Shown: in pieces, positions 61,262-64,000 of the stretch
How positions within the stretch are numbered: position 1 is the stretch's first letter
Layout: every line of letters begins with the position of its first letter
Assembly: GCF_002086485.1 (NCBI RefSeq)
Contig: NZ_MVHF01000005.1
Location: forward strand, 186,001-250,000
Direction: 5' to 3'
Source of the DNA: Mycobacterium aquaticum
GTDB taxonomy: Bacteria; Actinomycetota; Actinomycetes; Mycobacteriales; Mycobacteriaceae
Length of the DNA stretch: 64,000 nt
Translations under genes and position numbers: made by a program
The notes under the pieces: generated by a model
What the model was told of the DNA's origin: nothing
Seen by the model: only the letters and a program-made list of their open reading frames with translations
Databases searched by the model: none

Positions 61262-62125
61262 ATGAACGATTCACTGGTCGAGGCGGCGTGGCGCGAGCAC
61301 CGCCCGTACCTGGTCAACCTGTGCTACCAGATGCTCGGCGACATCGGTGAGGCCGAAGACGTTGCGCAGGAAGCGTTTCTGCGGCTGGCCCGCACCGACG
61401 CCGGGCAGCTCGACGATGTCCGCGCGTGGCTGACGGTGGTTGCCGGACGACTGTGTCTCGACCAGGTGCGCTCGGCGCGGGCGCGCCTCGAGCAGCCGGG
61501 GACGGTCGAGACAGCGGTGTCGGCGGAGCCCGACCCGGCCGACCGCGCCACCCTCGACGACCAGGTACGCACGGCGTTGTTCGAGGTCCTCAACCGGCTC
61601 AGCCCGGGGGAGCGGGTCGCGTTCGTGCTGCACGACGTGTTCGCGGTGCCGTTCGACGAGATCGCCGAAACCGTCGGCAGACCGGTCGGCACGTGCCGAC
61701 AGCTGGCCCGGCGGGCCCGGATCAAGTTCGCCGGTCTCACGCCACACCGCGTCGACACCGACCTGCAGACCGGTGGTGTCACGGCAGACGAACATCGCGT
61801 CGTCCTGGAGAAGTTCATCGAGGCCTGCGCCAACGGCGACGTCCGGGCGCTCGGCGCCGTGCTCGACCCCAGCGTGTGGGGTGTCGGCACCATCCTGGCC
61901 GATCCGGCGCCACCTCAGCAGGTCAACCATGGCCGCGACGCCGTCGCCACCAACCTGCTGCTCTACCTCGGGCCGGGCGCCACGCTGGTCGGCGGACCCG
62001 CAGGCGAGCCGGTGCTGCTGGCATACGCCAACCGCAGGCTCTTCGCCGTGGTCGTCCTGACCATTCGCGACGGTCTGATCGTCAAGATCGACGCGACCGC
62101 GGACCCGTCGGCGCGCACGCGGTAG
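61262..62125 (+). CDS. ECF41-like RNA polymerase sigma factor with NTF2-like C-terminal domain
   Basis: The 287-residue sigma factor has region 2 ([35 protein letters not shown], then [21 protein letters not shown]), region 4 ([44 protein letters not shown]) and a fused SnoaL/NTF2-like domain from about residue 175 to the end. This is the ECF41 architecture, in which the C-terminal extension acts as a built-in regulator instead of a separate anti-sigma factor. It resembles SigJ in layout. It faces an NmrA-type gene across matching promoters. Confidence 0.9.
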   Translation: MNDSLVEAAWREHRPYLVNLCYQMLGDIGEAEDVAQEAFLRLARTDAGQLDDVRAWLTVVAGRLCLDQVRSARARLEQPGTVETAVSAEPDPADRATLDDQVRTALFEVLNRLSPGERVAFVLHDVFAVPFDEIAETVGRPVGTCRQLARRARIKFAGLTPHRVDTDLQTGGVTADEHRVVLEKFIEACANGDVRALGAVLDPSVWGVGTILADPAPPQQVNHGRDAVATNLLLYLGPGATLVGGPAGEPVLLAYANRRLFAVVVLTIRDGLIVKIDATADPSARTR

Positions 62126-62168
62126 ACGGCGGTTGGGGCAGGCACCTTCAGCGCGGCACAATGTAGCG

Positions 62169-63380
62169 GTGACGGGATCCGGCGAGCGGGAGCGAAGCGA
62201 CCAGGGGAATACGGCGCGGCTGCGCGTGCTGGTTCTCGGCAGTACTGGGTCTATCGGCACTCAGGCGCTGGAGGTCATCGCCGCCAACCCCGACCGCTTT
62301 GAAGTGGTTGGCCTGGCCGCAGGCGGTGGTAACCCGGAGTTGTTCGCGGCGCAACGCGCCGAAACGGGCGTCACCAGCGTCGCCGTCGCCGATCCGGCCG
62401 CCGCCGCGCAGGTCGGTGACGTCACCTACACCGGTCCAGACGCCGTCACCCACCTGGTCGAGAACACCGAGGCCGACGTCGTGCTCAATGCCCTGGTCGG
62501 CGCGCTCGGCCTGAAACCCACCCTGGCAGCGCTGGGCACCGGCGCTCGGCTGGCGCTGGCCAACAAGGAATCGCTCGTGGCGGGTGGGCCGCTGGTCCTC
62601 AAGGCGGCCGCGCCGGGCCAGATCGTGCCCGTGGACTCTGAACACTCGGCGATGGCGCAATGCCTGCGTGGCGGCACACCCGACGAGGTCGCCAAGATCG
62701 TGCTGACCGCATCGGGCGGCCCGTTCCTCGGCTGGACGGCGGCCGATCTCGACAGCGTCACGCCCGAACAGGCCGGCAAGCATCCGACCTGGTCGATGGG
62801 GCCGATGAACACCCTCAATTCCGCGACCCTGGTCAACAAGGGCCTGGAGCTCATCGAGACCCACCTACTGTTCGGCATCGACTACGACCGCATCGAGGTG
62901 GTGGTGCACCCGCAGTCGATCGTGCACTCGATGGCGACGTTCACCGACGGTTCCACCCTGGCCCAGGCCAGCCCGCCGGACATGAAACTGCCGATCGCGC
63001 TGGCCCTGGGCTGGCCGGCCCGGGTTCCCGGCGCCGCGGCCGCGTGCGATTTCACCACCGCGTCGACGTGGGAGTTCCTGCCGCTGGACAACGACGTGTT
63101 CCCCGCTGTGGACCTTGCGCGTCAAGCGGGCAAATGTGGTGGCTGCCTGACCGCGGTCTACAACGCGGCGAACGAAGAGGCGGCCGAGGCGTTCCTCGAC
63201 GGACGTATCCGGTTCCCGGCGATCGTGCAAACCGTCGGTGACGTGTTGCACGCTGCCGACCAGTGGGCCGCCGAACCCGCTACCGTGGAAGACGTACTCG
63301 ACGCACAACGCTGGGCCAGGGATCAGGCGCAGCGGGCCGTCGAGCGGGAATCCACCAGAAGAGGTCTCGTCAACAAATGA
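62169..63380 (+). CDS. dxr: 1-deoxy-D-xylulose 5-phosphate reductoisomerase
   Basis: The 403-residue enzyme is the committed step of the MEP isoprenoid pathway, converting DXP to MEP with NADPH and a divalent metal. Motifs are [18 protein letters not shown] (NADPH), [22 protein letters not shown] (metal Glu/Asp), [34 protein letters not shown] and [13 protein letters not shown] 62169 is chosen; longer frames lie in the sigma-dxr gap. The N-terminal leader contains a GAGCGAAGCGA-type short repeat. The stop overlaps the rip1 ATG. Confidence 0.95.
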   Translation: MTGSGERERSDQGNTARLRVLVLGSTGSIGTQALEVIAANPDRFEVVGLAAGGGNPELFAAQRAETGVTSVAVADPAAAAQVGDVTYTGPDAVTHLVENTEADVVLNALVGALGLKPTLAALGTGARLALANKESLVAGGPLVLKAAAPGQIVPVDSEHSAMAQCLRGGTPDEVAKIVLTASGGPFLGWTAADLDSVTPEQAGKHPTWSMGPMNTLNSATLVNKGLELIETHLLFGIDYDRIEVVVHPQSIVHSMATFTDGSTLAQASPPDMKLPIALALGWPARVPGAAAACDFTTASTWEFLPLDNDVFPAVDLARQAGKCGGCLTAVYNAANEEAAEAFLDGRIRFPAIVQTVGDVLHAADQWAAEPATVEDVLDAQRWARDQAQRAVERESTRRGLVNK

Positions 63381-64000
63381 TGTTCGCACTGGGTATCGCG
63401 GCGTTCGCGCTGGCCATCCTGGTCTCGGTGGCCCTGCACGAATGCGGTCACATGTGGATCGCGCGGGCCACCGGCATGAAGGTCCGGCGGTACTTCGTCG
63501 GCTTCGGCCCCACGCTGTGGTCGACCAAGCGGCCCAACGCGCTGGGGGAGACCGAATACGGCATCAAAGCCATCCCGCTTGGCGGATTCTGCGATATCGC
63601 CGGTATGACGTCCATGGACGAGATCGCGCCCGAGGACCGGCCGTACGCGATGTACCGGCAGAAGGTGTGGAAGCGCGTCGCGGTTCTTTTCGCCGGGCCC
63701 GCCATGAACTTCATCATCGGACTGGTGCTGATCTACGGCATCGCGGTGATCTGGGGCCTGCCCAACCTGCACGCGCCAACCGGTGCCGTCATCGGCGAAA
63801 CCGGCTGTCTGACAAGCGAAGTCAGCAAGGGGCACCAGGGCCCCTGCATCGGCCCGAGCCCCGCCGCGCAGGCGGGTATCAAGCCCGGCGACACCGTGGT
63901 CAAGGTCGGCGACCAGGACGTGAAGACCTTCTCCGAGATGGCCGCAGCAGTGCGCAAGGCCACCGGCCAGATACAGATCACCGTCGAGCGCGACGGCAAG
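63377..64000 (+). CDS. rip1: Site-2 zinc metalloprotease Rip1 (RseP-like), 5' part
   Basis: The first 208 codons of this intramembrane protease are present. Helix 1 carries the zinc motif HECGH (His21, Glu22, His25), followed by [32 protein letters not shown], a second membrane helix ([22 protein letters not shown]) and the start of a PDZ domain ([24 protein letters not shown]). In mycobacteria Rip1 cleaves anti-sigma factors such as RskA. ATG 63377 overlaps the dxr stop. The gene runs off the window. Confidence 0.95.
   Translation, partial: MMFALGIAAFALAILVSVALHECGHMWIARATGMKVRRYFVGFGPTLWSTKRPNALGETEYGIKAIPLGGFCDIAGMTSMDEIAPEDRPYAMYRQKVWKRVAVLFAGPAMNFIIGLVLIYGIAVIWGLPNLHAPTGAVIGETGCLTSEVSKGHQGPCIGPSPAAQAGIKPGDTVVKVGDQDVKTFSEMAAAVRKATGQIQITVERDGK

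Overview
The window is about 67-68% G+C, densely coded, and carries the gene neighbourhood rpsB-tsf ... pyrH-frr-cdsA ... rlmN ... dxr-rip, with yraN-yifB-dprA, viuB and xerC on the left. This order, together with F420-type oxidoreductases, an IdeR-like iron box, a MinD-like protein resembling EspI of ESX-1 and many GTG starts, points to a fast-growing Mycobacterium/Mycolicibacterium close to M. smegmatis. The species call is an inference from gene order and protein resemblance, not from a database search.

Layout. 0-2.4 kb: iron(III) ABC uptake genes (minus strand) behind an IdeR-like box, a TetR regulator and a small membrane protein. 2.4-12.2 kb: a plus-strand block with a hydrolase, the yraN-yifB-dprA DNA-handling operon, an MBL-fold hydrolase, a siderophore-interacting flavoprotein, an FMN hydroxyacid oxidase, a DUF5995 protein, xerC and another hydrolase. 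12.2-17.2 kb: an F420 oxidoreductase and an M23-like protein (minus), then rpsB, tsf and an amidase. 17.4-25.9 kb: an asymmetric MacB-like ABC permease set, an amine/amino-acid permease coupled to a copper amine oxidase, and a three-gene membrane/ATP-grasp/DUF350 operon. 25.9-32.6 kb: glycerate kinase, a divergent MarR/methyltransferase pair with two palindromic operators, pyrH-frr-cdsA, an EamA transporter and rlmN.

32.7-56.8 kb is accessory metabolism: aldehyde dehydrogenase, TetR regulator, APH-fold kinase, CoA-transferase, GH3 glucosidase, glgC, a sugar transporter/kinase operon, two cytochromes P450, a thioesterase, an SMP-30 lactonase, a NIPSNAP-like protein, a zinc alcohol dehydrogenase, an HpcH-type aldolase, an SDR, a Baeyer-Villiger-type monooxygenase, an esterase, an EspI-like ATPase, and SRPBCC and DUF427 proteins. 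Five promoter regions in this stretch (34237, 36030, 43438, 46588, 56107) carry the same 26-bp element, TTTACA(A/G)A-N12-TGTCAC (TGTAAA once). The most symmetrical copy lies directly before the kinase-TetR operon. I read this as an undescribed TetR-controlled catabolic regulon for an unknown, probably cyclic or branched hydrophobic, substrate; it is the main finding.

56.8-64 kb: a DUF2631 protein, DNA photolyase, a ribbon-helix-helix regulator whose start codon lies in a 21-bp palindrome with a DUF4097 partner, a Ddn-like F420 protein, and an NmrA-type reductase facing an ECF41-like sigma factor. Both of the last two genes are preceded by a matching GTAACT-N16-CGTC promoter. The window ends with dxr and the 5' part of the site-2 protease gene rip1.
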